Shown here: piece by piece, positions 24,323-33,257 of the stretch
Layout of the letters: every line of letters starts with the position of its first letter
Position numbering within the stretch: the first letter of the stretch is position 1
Source: Lachnospiraceae bacterium
GTDB lineage: Bacteria; Bacillota; Clostridia; Lachnospirales; Lachnospiraceae
Direction of reading: 5' to 3'
NCBI GenBank assembly: GCA_029006155.1
Contig: JAQXGF010000143.1
Location: forward strand, 1-38,292
Length of the DNA stretch: 38,292 nucleotides
The notes under the pieces: generated by a model
What the model was told of the DNA's origin: nothing
Databases searched by the model: none
Seen by the model: the letters and a program-made list of their open reading frames with translations, nothing else
Made by a program: the position numbers and the translations under genes

Positions 24323-24979
24323 TTGAAAAAATATGGAAAAGATTACCGGAAGGCTGCGGGTGGTTATGAATATACCGGAAACTGGTATAAATCAACGCTG
24401 ACCGGAGATGATTTAAAGAGAGCGGCCCGTTTTTTTGGGATTTGCCTTGCTGTGATGTCGGTGCAGTTTGTGCTCGGCCTTTCCCTCAACAATGCCGGGA
24501 GCCGGATCCTCTGGATCCTGCTGCCGTTTGTGGCGCTGTTTCTTCCATTATTATATGGGTGGATGGGGAGTGTGAAGCTGTACCGGATCGGAAAGCGACT
24601 GGAGAAACCGCCCAGAACGGGAAATGTCTCCACAGATTCTGCTACCTCGAAAGATCCGCAGGTGCAGATTCCGGAAGCACACCGAAGCCACCTGCGCCGT
24701 TCAGAGTATGAGCAGTCGTTCCGCCGTCTGCTGCGCAGCTTTGTGGCCGGGGCGGTGCTGGCCAACGCGGTTTTCCTCGCGGATATTCTCGTACTGGTCG
24801 GTGGGGCCACGCCTGGTTCGGTGGCAAGTGAGGCTGTTTTTGCAGGAAATGCGGCGGTCCTGGCGGTTCTGAACCTGCTCTGCGCGGCAAAGAGCTGGAA
24901 GGTACATGCGTCTGTCCGCGAAGAAAAGGAAATGTCCGCAACAGAAGGACAAAACAAAGGGAAAGTTCCCAAAAGCTGA
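24323..24979 (+). CDS. Four-helix membrane protein of unknown function
   Basis: 218 residues read from TTG 24323, which has AAAGGAAG seven bases upstream; a start inside ktrA at 24281 is open but has no ribosome binding site. Four hydrophobic segments are visible: about 36-54 (FGICLAVMSVQFVLGL), 61-80 (LLPFVALFLPLLYGW), 133-155 (FVAGAVLANAVFLADILVL) and 165-190. Helices 2 and 3 are linked by a basic cytoplasmic loop, and the tail is charged (EEKEMSATEGQNKGK). The two-plus-two helix layout suggests an internal duplication. I know no family for it. It lies 13 bases after ktrA and may be cotranscribed; whether it serves potassium transport is unknown. Confidence 0.7.
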   Translation: MKKYGKDYRKAAGGYEYTGNWYKSTLTGDDLKRAARFFGICLAVMSVQFVLGLSLNNAGSRILWILLPFVALFLPLLYGWMGSVKLYRIGKRLEKPPRTGNVSTDSATSKDPQVQIPEAHRSHLRRSEYEQSFRRLLRSFVAGAVLANAVFLADILVLVGGATPGSVASEAVFAGNAAVLAVLNLLCAAKSWKVHASVREEKEMSATEGQNKGKVPKS

Positions 24980-25061
24980 CAAAAATGCTAAAAAAACGTT
25001 AAAAATGCAGGCAAAAATATACAAAAATTCCGTTTTCTTGACTTCCTGCATAGATTGTCCA

Positions 25062-25091
25062 TTGAAATATATTCAAAAAATGTTATAGTAT
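25062..25091 (+). promoter_or_regulatory. Promoter of the ABC importer operon
   Basis: TTGAAA (25062-25067) and TAGTAT (25086-25091) have an 18 bp spacer in A+T-rich surroundings, 62 bases before the binding-protein start. A second TTGACT lies at 25038-25043. Confidence 0.65.
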
Positions 25092-25153
25092 AAAGGTGCT
25101 TATTGTGAAGGAAAGGACGAAAAATAAGTCACAAAAAAGAAGGAGGACATGAT

Positions 25154-27466
25154 ATGAAAATGAAAAAGGTTCTGTCACTGATCATGGCGGGTGCGATGGT
25201 ACTTGGAATGAGCATGAGCGCATGCGCAGAAGAGACCGAAGCAGCCAGCGAAGTGACCACAGAGGCCGGCAGCGAAGCTGCGGCAGACACGACAGAGGGT
25301 GGCACTCCACTCGTAGTAGGGAGCCAGAACTTCTCCCAGAAGTTCAGTGCGTTCTTTGCGGAGGCAGTACCGGATCAGACCGTCGTGAATCTGACTGGTC
25401 TGTACCTGCTTGAGAATGACCGCGCAGGAAGCATCATTTACAATGGTGCGAATCCGGAGGGGGAGACGATCGCTTATAATGGTACCGATTACACCTACCA
25501 CACACTGGCGAATGTGACGGTTACTGAGAATGAGGATAATACGGTTTACGATTTCAAACTGCGTGACGACGTCGTATTTTCTGACGGCACACCGCTGACT
25601 GCAGACGATGTGATTTTCTCCATGTACGTTTACGCAGATATGGATTATGACGGATATACGACTTTCAGCGGAGTACCGATTAAGGGACTTCAGAATTACC
25701 GCCTGAACTCCACCGCGGCGGATTCCGTGACAGAAGATGATGTGACAGCAGCCCTGGCTGAGATGCCGGAGGAGCTGGCCACTCCTGTAAAGGATGCGAT
25801 GCGCGCACTGCTTGAATCTGAGTATGACTGGGCAGATGAAGTATGGGAAGACTATTCTGCAGACTACGGTGTCAACAGCGGTGCAGAGTTCTTCGGACTG
25901 CTTTACAGCCCGGACGAGAACTACAGTGTAGAAGGCAAGGACCGCGATACGATCATCAGCGAAGTGCTCGATGCTTACGGTACCGATTATGTCGCTCTGG
26001 CAACTGCATACGGCGATGAAGCGTACTTTGATGATACGGTAAAAGAGCTGGCACAGGAGTACCTCGTAGCGCAGAAGACCGCTGCAGGCGAGGGCGAAGA
26101 GGTAGCGAATATCGAGGGTATCAAGAAGCTCGGCGACTATGAGGTAGAGGTAACGACAGACGGATTCGATGCGACGACGATCTATACACTTGGCGTTATC
26201 GTATGCCCGCTGAACTACTACGGCGATCCGGCCTTGTACGATTACGACAACAATCAGTTCGGCTTTACGAGAGGCGACCTCTCCGCAGTGCGTGAGAAGA
26301 CGACAGAGCCGATGGGCGCAGGCGCATACAAGTTTGTAAAGTATGAGAACAAGACCGTTTACCTTGAGGCAAATGAGAATTACTTCAAGGGCGAGCCGAA
26401 GATCAAGAATATACAGCTGAGAGAGTCCGCAGATGCAGACTTTATCCCGGGCGTAGAGCAGGGTACGATCGACCTGGCAGATCCGAGCGGAAGCAAATCT
26501 GCATTTGAGCAGATCAAGAGCATCAACTCCAACGGTGAGCTGAACGGCGACCGCATCAACACCAGCCTGGTAGACAACCTCGGCTACGGCTACATCGGCA
26601 TCAATGCAGATACCGTAAATGTAGGCGGTGAGGCAGGCAGCGATGCTTCCAAGAACCTGAGAAAGGCACTTGCGACCGTACTGGCTGTATACCGTGATGT
26701 GACGATCGATTCTTATTATGGAGATGCAGCAGCAGTCATCAACTACCCGATCTCCAATACTTCCTGGGCAGCACCGCAGAAGTCTGACGCAGACTATGAG
26801 GTGGCCTACTCCAAGGATGTAGACGGTAATCCGATCTACACCGATGACATGACCGACGACGAGAAGTTCGCAGCAGCACTGGAAGCTTCCAAGGGCTTCT
26901 TCGAGGCAGCAGGCTACACCTTCGGGGATGACGGCAAGATGACCGCAGCTCCGGACGGCGCAAAGCTTTCTTATGAAGTAATGATCGGCGCAGACGGCAC
27001 CGGCGACCATCCGTCCTTCGCAATCCTGACGGATGCAAAGGCAGCGCTGGCGACCATCGGTTTCGACCTTGAGATCAACGATGTAACAGACGCAAATATT
27101 ATGTGGGATGCAAACAACGCAGGTACGAGTGAACTGTGGTGTGCAGCATGGCAGGCGACTCTGGATCCGGATATGGTTCAGATCTATCACAGCACACAGG
27201 GCACTTCCAACTACTATCACATCGCGGATGAGACACTCGATGCGGATATCATCGACGCAAGATCGACTTCGGATCAGGCGTACCGGAAGTCCGTATACAA
27301 GCAGTGCCTGGACATCATCCTTGACTGGGGTGTAGAGATTCCGGTATACCAGAGACAGAACTGTGTCATTTACAGCACAGAGCGTATCAATGCGGATACC
27401 TTCACTCCGGATGTAACGACCTACTACAACTGGTACGGCGATGTAGAAAATATGGAGATGAACTAA
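25154..27466 (+). CDS. ABC transporter substrate-binding protein, peptide type (SBP_bac_5), with large insertion
   Basis: A 770-residue extracytoplasmic solute-binding protein of the DppA/OppA type. The signal sequence (MKMKKVLSLIMAGAMVLGM) ends at SACAEE, a lipobox-like site with Cys24 as the probable lipid anchor, followed by a Glu/Ala/Thr-rich linker. Family blocks are FKLRDDVVFSDGTPLTADDVIFS (split here: FKLRDDVVFSDG, TPLTADDVIFS), GAGAYKFVKYENK and NENYFKGEPKIKNI. Usual length is about 520-560. The extra length is mainly an acidic helical insertion at about residues 183-320, and a shorter one in the C-terminal lobe. GAAGGAGG precedes the ATG. It heads the importer operon and, having its own downstream stem-loops, is probably made in excess of the permeases. 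The ligand is probably a peptide but is not proven. Confidence 0.9.
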   Translation: MKMKKVLSLIMAGAMVLGMSMSACAEETEAASEVTTEAGSEAAADTTEGGTPLVVGSQNFSQKFSAFFAEAVPDQTVVNLTGLYLLENDRAGSIIYNGANPEGETIAYNGTDYTYHTLANVTVTENEDNTVYDFKLRDDVVFSDGTPLTADDVIFSMYVYADMDYDGYTTFSGVPIKGLQNYRLNSTAADSVTEDDVTAALAEMPEELATPVKDAMRALLESEYDWADEVWEDYSADYGVNSGAEFFGLLYSPDENYSVEGKDRDTIISEVLDAYGTDYVALATAYGDEAYFDDTVKELAQEYLVAQKTAAGEGEEVANIEGIKKLGDYEVEVTTDGFDATTIYTLGVIVCPLNYYGDPALYDYDNNQFGFTRGDLSAVREKTTEPMGAGAYKFVKYENKTVYLEANENYFKGEPKIKNIQLRESADADFIPGVEQGTIDLADPSGSKSAFEQIKSINSNGELNGDRINTSLVDNLGYGYIGINADTVNVGGEAGSDASKNLRKALATVLAVYRDVTIDSYYGDAAAVINYPISNTSWAAPQKSDADYEVAYSKDVDGNPIYTDDMTDDEKFAAALEASKGFFEAAGYTFGDDGKMTAAPDGAKLSYEVMIGADGTGDHPSFAILTDAKAALATIGFDLEINDVTDANIMWDANNAGTSELWCAAWQATLDPDMVQIYHSTQGTSNYYHIADETLDADIIDARSTSDQAYRKSVYKQCLDIILDWGVEIPVYQRQNCVIYSTERINADTFTPDVTTYYNWYGDVENMEMN

Positions 27467-27542
27467 CTGACGGAAACGGCAGCAGACAGCAGGACTGCGC
27501 ACAGGTTTTACGCAGAACAGGCTGTCACATAAAAAGGGACGG

Positions 27543-27564
27543 CAGCCCACCATATGGTGGGCTG
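27543..27564 (+). repeat. Perfect 22-base palindrome (stem-loop 1 after the binding-protein gene)
   Basis: CAGCCCACCAT at 27543-27553 is followed directly by its exact complement ATGGTGGGCTG. In RNA it folds to a very stable hairpin, about 75 bases after the binding-protein stop. No T-run follows directly. Confidence 0.85.
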
Positions 27565-27586
27565 TTGTACGCTATATCGCGTACAA
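27565..27586 (+). repeat. Stem-loop 2, directly abutting stem-loop 1
   Basis: TTGTACGC (27565-27572) pairs with GCGTACAA (27579-27586) around a TATATC loop. It starts at the base after palindrome 1 ends. Confidence 0.85.
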
Positions 27587-27616
27587 CAGAATCCTCCCTG
27601 AATTGAGCGTCTGTGG

Positions 27617-27667
27617 TCGGAATACCTCAGCGAGCCAACCAGATTTCGGTGCGCTGAGGCATTCCGA
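27617..27667 (+). repeat. Stem-loop 3 ahead of the first permease gene
   Basis: TCGGAAT (27617-27623) pairs with ATTCCGA (27661-27667). One mismatch apart, CCTCAGCG pairs with CGCTGAGG, with a 20-base loop. It ends 37 bases before the permease start codon. Confidence 0.8.
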
Positions 27668-27704
27668 TCAGCGACAGAAAAGACCGGAAAGGAGAAGCGA
27701 TTGC

Positions 27705-28691
27705 ATGAAAAAATTTGTAATACGGCGTGTGCTGCTTGGCGTAGTGATTCTGTTTTTTGTATCACTGATCATTTACTCGATCGAGCGCAGCCTGCCGACT
27801 TCTTATGTAAAAGGAAAGGCGATGGCGATGTCCCAGAAGCAGGGGGCAAAGCCATATGAGGAACTTCTGGCAGATCTGAATGCCTCTTACGGACTGGACA
27901 AACCGGTATTACAGGGCTATTTTGTATGGCTGGGGGATGCCATCCACGGCGATTTTGGTGAGTCCTGGGTATGGACGCAGCCGGTGACGGAGAAATTTGC
28001 AAATGTCATCTGGTATTCGTTTGCATTAAGTGCGGTGGCATTTGTTCTGGAGATACTGATTGCGATTCCGCTCGGTATCATTTCCGCGACGAAGCAGTAC
28101 AGCAAGGCGGACTATGCGGTGACGGTATTCGCGCTGATCGGGATCTCTCTGCCGACGTTTTTTTTCGCGACGATCCTGAAATGGATCTTCTCGATCAACC
28201 TCGGCTGGTTCGACCTGTACGGCATCGTCGGGCGTATGCATGAGACTTATGGAAGTGTCGGCAAGGTACTCGATATGGCGAAGCATATGGTACTTCCGAT
28301 CGTGACCCTGACGATTGTCAGCGTCGGTTCCCTGATGCGTTACACCCGCACGAATATGCTCGAAGTGCTCAATGCCGACTACATCCGTACCGCGCGGGCG
28401 AAGGGACTGCCGGAGAAGAAGGTCATCTACCACCATGCGTTCCGCAATACGCTGATCCCGATCATCACGATCCTTGGAAGTTCCCTTCCGGGACTGTTCG
28501 GCGGTGCAATGATCACGGAGACACTGTTCCAGATTCCGGGTATCGGCTACACATCCTACCAGTGCCTGGTACAGGGAGACATTCCGTTTACGATGTTTTA
28601 CATGACGTTTCTTGCTGTGCTGACACTGCTTGGCAACCTGCTCGCGGATATCCTGTATGCAGTGGCTGACCCGCGTGTCAGAATCAACTAG
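27705..28691 (+). CDS. ABC transporter permease, DppB/OppB type
   Basis: A 328-residue permease with an N-terminal helix (VIRRVLLGVVILFFVSLIIY) and five further membrane segments. The ATPase-contacting EAA loop is YIRTARAKGLPEKKVIYHHA followed by FRNTLIPIITILG. The conserved end GGAMITETLFQIPGIG leads to ADPRVRIN. An extra charged loop after helix 1 (YVKGKAMAMSQKQGAKPYEE) is seen in clostridial homologues of this branch. AAAGGAG supports ATG 27705; longer in-frame starts would lie inside stem-loop 3. It is the second gene of the operon, separated from the binding protein by three stem-loops. Confidence 0.93.
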   Translation: MKKFVIRRVLLGVVILFFVSLIIYSIERSLPTSYVKGKAMAMSQKQGAKPYEELLADLNASYGLDKPVLQGYFVWLGDAIHGDFGESWVWTQPVTEKFANVIWYSFALSAVAFVLEILIAIPLGIISATKQYSKADYAVTVFALIGISLPTFFFATILKWIFSINLGWFDLYGIVGRMHETYGSVGKVLDMAKHMVLPIVTLTIVSVGSLMRYTRTNMLEVLNADYIRTARAKGLPEKKVIYHHAFRNTLIPIITILGSSLPGLFGGAMITETLFQIPGIGYTSYQCLVQGDIPFTMFYMTFLAVLTLLGNLLADILYAVADPRVRIN

Positions 28692-28705
28692 AAAGGAGAG
28701 AGCAG

Positions 28706-30421
28706 ATGAGCGACAATAAAAATACAGCGACCGCGCTGGATGACGAACGCCGGGTAAAGGTACTCTCTCCGGGACAGCTGGTAGCAAAGCGGTTCTTCCG
28801 CAACCGTCTGGCAATGGTCGGACTGATTATTCTGATTATAATGTTTCTTTTCTCCTTCATCGGAGGAATGGTGAGCCCATACGGCGAGAGTGAGGTCTTC
28901 CGTAAGACGGAGGCGACGTGGAAGGACTACGCCGGAGCAGGCTACAACAGCAATTTCATTTTCCGCCCGGCAGACGGACAGGATTTTCCGGCTGCGGCGC
29001 AGCAGAAATTTATTCTGGCGGTCAATAAGTCACAGGAGAGCTTCGAGGCAGGCGGTGTGACCTACATGCTGGAAAATTGCGGAGAAGATTTTTACACCGT
29101 TTCCGCGCAGACGCCGATCGCGACCGTGCTGACCCTGAAAGGCAAATCTTCTTTTAAGGAGATCGGGGATGCGAAAGTGACGGATGCGATCAAGAAAGCC
29201 TACGAGGAGGCATCCAAAAAAGAGGAGACGACCTTCGAGGCAGATGGCGCGACGTATTTTATCAGCAAATCCGGAAGAGAAGAGACGATCTCCGGAGGCG
29301 GAGAGATCGCGCTGGCGACCAAGAAAGTATTCAATGCGGCGAAGGAAGATGCTGAAAATGGATACGCGTTTGAAAAGGAAGCACTGCTGGCGAGTGAAGC
29401 GGGCGAGACCTCCTTTACGTGTGAGGGTGCGACGTATGAGATGAACACGTTGGAAAACGGTGCTGTGGAGATCACAAAGGACGGCGAGGTCTATGCGACG
29501 ATTTCCGATCTGCTCGTATCGCCGCAGACGACCGGGAGCTTTCTGACACTGGACTTTAAAGAGGCAGTGGAGCAGGCGATTCTGGCAAAGGCAGATACGT
29601 TTACTGCGGTGGATGAGTCTGGTGAGGAGGTGACCTACCAGCTTCAGAATAAGAATCAGCAGTATGTCATCCGTGTACAGAAGGAGACGACCGTAAACGA
29701 CACCTATCACAAGCCGTCGACGGCGCACTGGCTCGGAACGGATGGCAACGGCATGGATATGCTGACCCGTCTGATGTATGGCGGACGCATTTCTCTGATG
29801 ATCGGCTTTGTCGTCATCATCATCGAGATCGTGCTCGGTATCGTGATCGGCGGCTGCTCGGGATACTTTGGCGGCTGGGTCGATACGCTGCTCATGCGTG
29901 TCGTAGACGTCGTGATCTGTATTCCGGCAATGCCGCTTTACATCATCATCGGTTCGATCATGGATTATTATAAAATCGACCCACGGCTTCGTATTTATGC
30001 CCTGTGTGTCATCCTCGGACTGGTCGGATGGCCGGGCATTGCGCGTATGGTGCGTGGACAGATCCTCTCCTTGCGTGAGCAGGAGTTTATGATCGCGACC
30101 GAGGCGACCGGTGTGCGTGTATCCCGCAGAATTTTCCGCCACCTGATCCCGAATGTCATCCCACAGCTGATCGTCATCGCGACGATGGGACTCGGTGATG
30201 TCATCCTGATGGAGGCGACCCTGAGCTTTTTGGGACTGGGTGTCAAATTCCCGTATGCGTCCTGGGGTAATATCGTAAACGCAGTAAATGATGTCTATGT
30301 ACTGACGAACTTCTGGTTCGTATGGATTCCGGCCGGTTTCCTGATTCTGATTACCGTGCTTGGATTTAATTTCGTGGGCGATGGCTTAAGAGATGCCTTT
30401 GACCCGAAGATGAAACGGTAG
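28706..30421 (+). CDS. ABC transporter permease, DppC/OppC type, with repeat-containing extracytoplasmic insertion
   Basis: 571 residues, against about 290-320 for the family. The first helix is at about 36-55. The usual short periplasm-side loop is replaced by about 275 residues (60-335). The normal permease then resumes with HWLGTDGNGMDMLTRLMYGGR, split as HWLGTDGNGM and DMLTRLMYGG, the EAA loop EFMIATEATGVRVSRR / FRHLIPNVIPQLI and the end DGLRDAFDPKMKR. The insertion holds about four units, each an amphipathic helix followed by F-x4-G-x-x-Y: FEAGGVTYML (113-122), FEADGATYFI (177-186), FTCEGATYEM (237-246) and a longer variant at 299-313. It should face outside the membrane, next to the binding protein. 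GAAAGGAGAG precedes the ATG. Confidence 0.92.
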   Translation: MSDNKNTATALDDERRVKVLSPGQLVAKRFFRNRLAMVGLIILIIMFLFSFIGGMVSPYGESEVFRKTEATWKDYAGAGYNSNFIFRPADGQDFPAAAQQKFILAVNKSQESFEAGGVTYMLENCGEDFYTVSAQTPIATVLTLKGKSSFKEIGDAKVTDAIKKAYEEASKKEETTFEADGATYFISKSGREETISGGGEIALATKKVFNAAKEDAENGYAFEKEALLASEAGETSFTCEGATYEMNTLENGAVEITKDGEVYATISDLLVSPQTTGSFLTLDFKEAVEQAILAKADTFTAVDESGEEVTYQLQNKNQQYVIRVQKETTVNDTYHKPSTAHWLGTDGNGMDMLTRLMYGGRISLMIGFVVIIIEIVLGIVIGGCSGYFGGWVDTLLMRVVDVVICIPAMPLYIIIGSIMDYYKIDPRLRIYALCVILGLVGWPGIARMVRGQILSLREQEFMIATEATGVRVSRRIFRHLIPNVIPQLIVIATMGLGDVILMEATLSFLGLGVKFPYASWGNIVNAVNDVYVLTNFWFVWIPAGFLILITVLGFNFVGDGLRDAFDPKMKR

Positions 30422-30429
30422 GTGCGATT

Positions 30430-31626
30430 ATGGGACTGTTTGGAAAGAAAAATGAGAATTATATTTCCTCGAAGGAGACGAAGCGTATCTCCAAGGAGAA
30501 CCGCCGGATCACCGGAGAGATCGAGAAAAAGCGGAACCGGAAGAACATACCGGAGTCCGAGTATCTGACCCAGATGAAGAATCCGGACAACGTCGTCGAG
30601 TTCGACAATGTCCACACGTACTTCTTCACCGATATCGGAACGGTCAAGGCTGTGGACGGTGTCTCCTTTGAGGTACCGCAGGGCAAGACCGTCGGAATCG
30701 TCGGAGAGAGCGGCTGTGGCAAGTCCGTCACGAGCCTGTCTCTGATGCAGCTCGTACAGCGTCCGCAGGGACAGACGGTCGAGGGCGAGATCCGCTTCAA
30801 CAGCGGCGAGAAGGTCTACAACATCGTCAACACACCGATCTCAGAGATGCAGAAGCTGCGCGGCAATGCGATGTCCATGATTTTCCAGGAGCCGATGACG
30901 TCCCTGAACCCGGTATTCCGGATCGGGGAGCAGGTAAATGAGATCGTGGCATTGCACAATCCATCGATGTCCAAGGAGGAAGTCAAGGCGCGCACGATCG
31001 AGATGCTGAAGCTCGTCGGCATCGCGAACAGTGAGGGTGTCTACAAAATGTATCCGCATGAGCTTTCCGGTGGTATGCGGCAGCGTATCTGCATCGCGAT
31101 CGGTCTGGCGTGCAATCCGCGTCTGATCATTGCAGACGAACCGACGACGGCACTCGATGTGACGATTCAGGCACAGATTCTGGATCTGATGCGCAACCTG
31201 AAGGACAAGATCAATTCCTCGATCATGCTGATCACCCATGACCTCGGCGTCATCGCGGAGATGGCGGACTATGTCGTCGTCATGTACGCGGGACGTGTCG
31301 TAGAAAAAGGAACGGCGCGGGAAATTTTCAAGACCCCGTCGCATCCGTACACGATCGGACTGATGCGCTCGAAGCCGGTCGTCGGCAAGCAGGTCGAGAA
31401 GCTCTACAGCATTCCGGGCAAGGTGCCGAACCCGATCAACATGCCGGACTACTGTTACTTTAAGGATCGCTGCGAGCTCTGCTGTGACAAGTGCTCAGGC
31501 AGCTATCCGGGTGTGATCAAGCTCAGCCCGACCCATGAGGTCAGCTGCTACCGGTACGCAGACCGTCCGGAGGCCGGCTGGCTGATGGACGAACATCTCG
31601 GAAAGGAGGGCGCTTCCGAACGGTAG
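30430..31626 (+). CDS. ABC transporter ATPase, DppD/OppD type
   Basis: A 398-residue ATPase subunit. A basic, charged N-terminal extension of about 55 residues precedes the ABC domain. Walker A is GESGCGKS (92-99), the Q-loop is IFQEPMTSLNP, the signature is LSGGMRQR, Walker B is LIIADEPTTALD and the switch His is in LITHDLG. The C-terminal oligopeptide-transporter region is Cys-rich (CYFKDRCELCCDKC, then VSCYR); related DppD proteins bind an iron-sulfur cluster there, so this is possible here. It starts eight bases after the second permease. The paired ATPase follows 19 bases later. Confidence 0.95.
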   Translation: MGLFGKKNENYISSKETKRISKENRRITGEIEKKRNRKNIPESEYLTQMKNPDNVVEFDNVHTYFFTDIGTVKAVDGVSFEVPQGKTVGIVGESGCGKSVTSLSLMQLVQRPQGQTVEGEIRFNSGEKVYNIVNTPISEMQKLRGNAMSMIFQEPMTSLNPVFRIGEQVNEIVALHNPSMSKEEVKARTIEMLKLVGIANSEGVYKMYPHELSGGMRQRICIAIGLACNPRLIIADEPTTALDVTIQAQILDLMRNLKDKINSSIMLITHDLGVIAEMADYVVVMYAGRVVEKGTAREIFKTPSHPYTIGLMRSKPVVGKQVEKLYSIPGKVPNPINMPDYCYFKDRCELCCDKCSGSYPGVIKLSPTHEVSCYRYADRPEAGWLMDEHLGKEGASER

Positions 31627-31645
31627 AATCGGAAGAAAATTGAGT

Positions 31646-32644
31646 ATGGCAGAAAATAAGAATACAAAAATGCAGGAAGCGGACAACATCCTCGAGGTGT
31701 CCCACCTGAAAAAATATTTTCCAATTAAAGGCGGCATGTTTGGCCGTCAGGTCGGAGCGGTAAAGGCCGTGGACGACGTGTCCTTTACCTTAAAGCGCGG
31801 TACGACGATGGGACTGGTCGGAGAGAGTGGCTGCGGCAAGTCGACGACCGGACGCACGATCCTGCGCCTGATCGAGAAGACCGACGGACAGGTATTGTTC
31901 AACGGAAAAGATGTATATGGCCTGTCTCACAAAGAGATGCGCGACATGCGCACGAAGATGCAGATCATCTTTCAGGACCCGTACTCTTCCTTATCTCCGC
32001 GTCTCCCGGTCGGCGAGATCATCGGCGAGGCCGTAAAAGAGCACAATCTGGTACCGAAGAGCGAGTATCAGGACTATATCACAAAGATCATGAACGACTG
32101 CGGACTGCAGAGCTATCACAAGGATCGTTACCCGCATGAGTTTTCCGGTGGACAGCGGCAGCGTATCTGTATCGCACGTGCCCTGGCCCTGAATCCGGAA
32201 TTCGTCGTCTGCGACGAGCCGGTATCTGCCTTAGACGTATCCGTGCAGGCGCAGATCATTAATCTGCTGAAGACCCTGCAGGAAGAGCGGAACCTGACCT
32301 ACCTCTTCATCTCCCACGACCTCTCCGTCGTCGAGCACATCTCCGATTCGATCGGTGTCATGTATCTCGGTGGTCTTGTGGAGACCGGAGCGACCGAGGA
32401 CATCTTCGCAAATCCGCTGCACCCGTACACGCAGGCCCTCTTCTCCGCGATCCCGATGCCGGATCCGGACCTGAAGCGGAACCGCATCATTCTGGAAGGA
32501 AGCATCCCATCCCCGGCGAACCCGCCGAAGGGCTGCAAATTCCACACCCGCTGCAGCCGCTGCATGGAGTGCTGCAAGACCGAAGAGCCGAAGGCGAAGG
32601 ATATGGGGAACGGGCATGTTGTGAAGTGCCATCTGTATGACTGA
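31646..32644 (+). CDS. ABC transporter ATPase, DppF/OppF type
   Basis: A 332-residue partner ATPase. Walker A is GESGCGKST, the Q-loop is IFQDPYSSLSPR, the signature is FSGGQRQRICIARAL, Walker B is FVVCDEPVSALD and the switch His is in FISHDLSVVEHI. The C-terminal segment GCKFHTRCSRCMECC resembles the Cys-rich end of its partner. The start may be TTG 31640 or ATG 31646; the distance from GGAAG (four versus ten bases) favours the ATG. The stop codon lies inside a perfect palindrome CTGAGCATGCTCAG (32641-32654). It completes a five-gene importer. Confidence 0.95.
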   Translation: MAENKNTKMQEADNILEVSHLKKYFPIKGGMFGRQVGAVKAVDDVSFTLKRGTTMGLVGESGCGKSTTGRTILRLIEKTDGQVLFNGKDVYGLSHKEMRDMRTKMQIIFQDPYSSLSPRLPVGEIIGEAVKEHNLVPKSEYQDYITKIMNDCGLQSYHKDRYPHEFSGGQRQRICIARALALNPEFVVCDEPVSALDVSVQAQIINLLKTLQEERNLTYLFISHDLSVVEHISDSIGVMYLGGLVETGATEDIFANPLHPYTQALFSAIPMPDPDLKRNRIILEGSIPSPANPPKGCKFHTRCSRCMECCKTEEPKAKDMGNGHVVKCHLYD

Positions 32645-32720
32645 GCATGCTCAGGAGAAGATGAGCAGGTAAAGCTGCCTGAATTAACAATTTAGCCCAC
32701 ATGAGTTTACTTGTGATTCA

Positions 32721-32753
32721 ACTGCCAGTTTTCTGTGATGGAGGACTGGCAGT
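32721..32753 (+). repeat. Inverted repeat upstream of the small membrane protein gene
   Basis: ACTGCCAGT (32721-32729) and ACTGGCAGT (32745-32753) form a 9 bp perfect stem with a 15-base loop. No T-run follows. A TATAAT lies at 32761-32766 without a clear -35 element, so the repeat could be an operator or a weak transcript end. Confidence 0.5.
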
Positions 32754-32781
32754 GATTGTATATAATGATAGGAAAGATAAA

Positions 32782-33168
32782 ATGAAAGATAAAAAGAAAA
32801 AACAGCGCCAGGACGATCTCCCCGACTACACGGTCGCGCACATGGATGTCGACGGGATGCCGTGGAATTCAAAACGTCCGTGGCAGATATTACCGGGAGA
32901 TCCGGACAGAGAGAGTCGGAAAAAGAGGAGCCTTCAGTATGCAGAACCGGTCGAAGCAGATCGCCTGCAGGATGGAGAGGGACACTCTGGTGCAGATGCA
33001 GATGACCTCCATGCCTTTCTCACAGAACAAAAACAGGACGAGCTGACGGGAGAGGAGCGTCGCTCCCTTGTCTGGCTCGCCTTGAAAGCGTCCCTGACAG
33101 TCGGCGGCGTATTTGTGCTGGCTGCGTTTTTGTTTATTTTGTTTTGTGTGAAGATATGGTTAAGATGA
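32782..33168 (+). CDS. Small tail-anchored protein of unknown function
   Basis: 128 residues read from ATG 32782, which has AGGAAAG five bases upstream; an in-frame ATG at 32701 lies in the inverted-repeat region and lacks a site. The protein is strongly charged: a Lys-rich start (MKDKKKKQRQ), an acidic middle (DGEGHSGADADD) and a single C-terminal hydrophobic helix (VGGVFVLAAFLFILFCVKIW), giving a cytoplasmic domain held by a C-terminal anchor. No family is recognised. A phrase HMDVDGMPWN near residue 21 looks conserved-like but I cannot name it. It follows the importer genes by 137 bases and ends at a convergent terminator. Confidence 0.65.
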   Translation: MKDKKKKQRQDDLPDYTVAHMDVDGMPWNSKRPWQILPGDPDRESRKKRSLQYAEPVEADRLQDGEGHSGADADDLHAFLTEQKQDELTGEERRSLVWLALKASLTVGGVFVLAAFLFILFCVKIWLR

Positions 33169-33257
33169 AAAGTTACCCATGAAAATTAAAGTAATGAAGA
33201 AGTGACCATGTTTATATGATAATTTTATGGTTCACCGACTCTATTATTATGGATATG

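Noticed and set aside
25175-27553. Minus-strand open frame of 792 codons opposite the binding-protein gene
   Set aside because: The plus strand encodes a clear SBP_bac_5 protein with signal peptide. The antisense frame has no recognisable domain and arises from codon bias.
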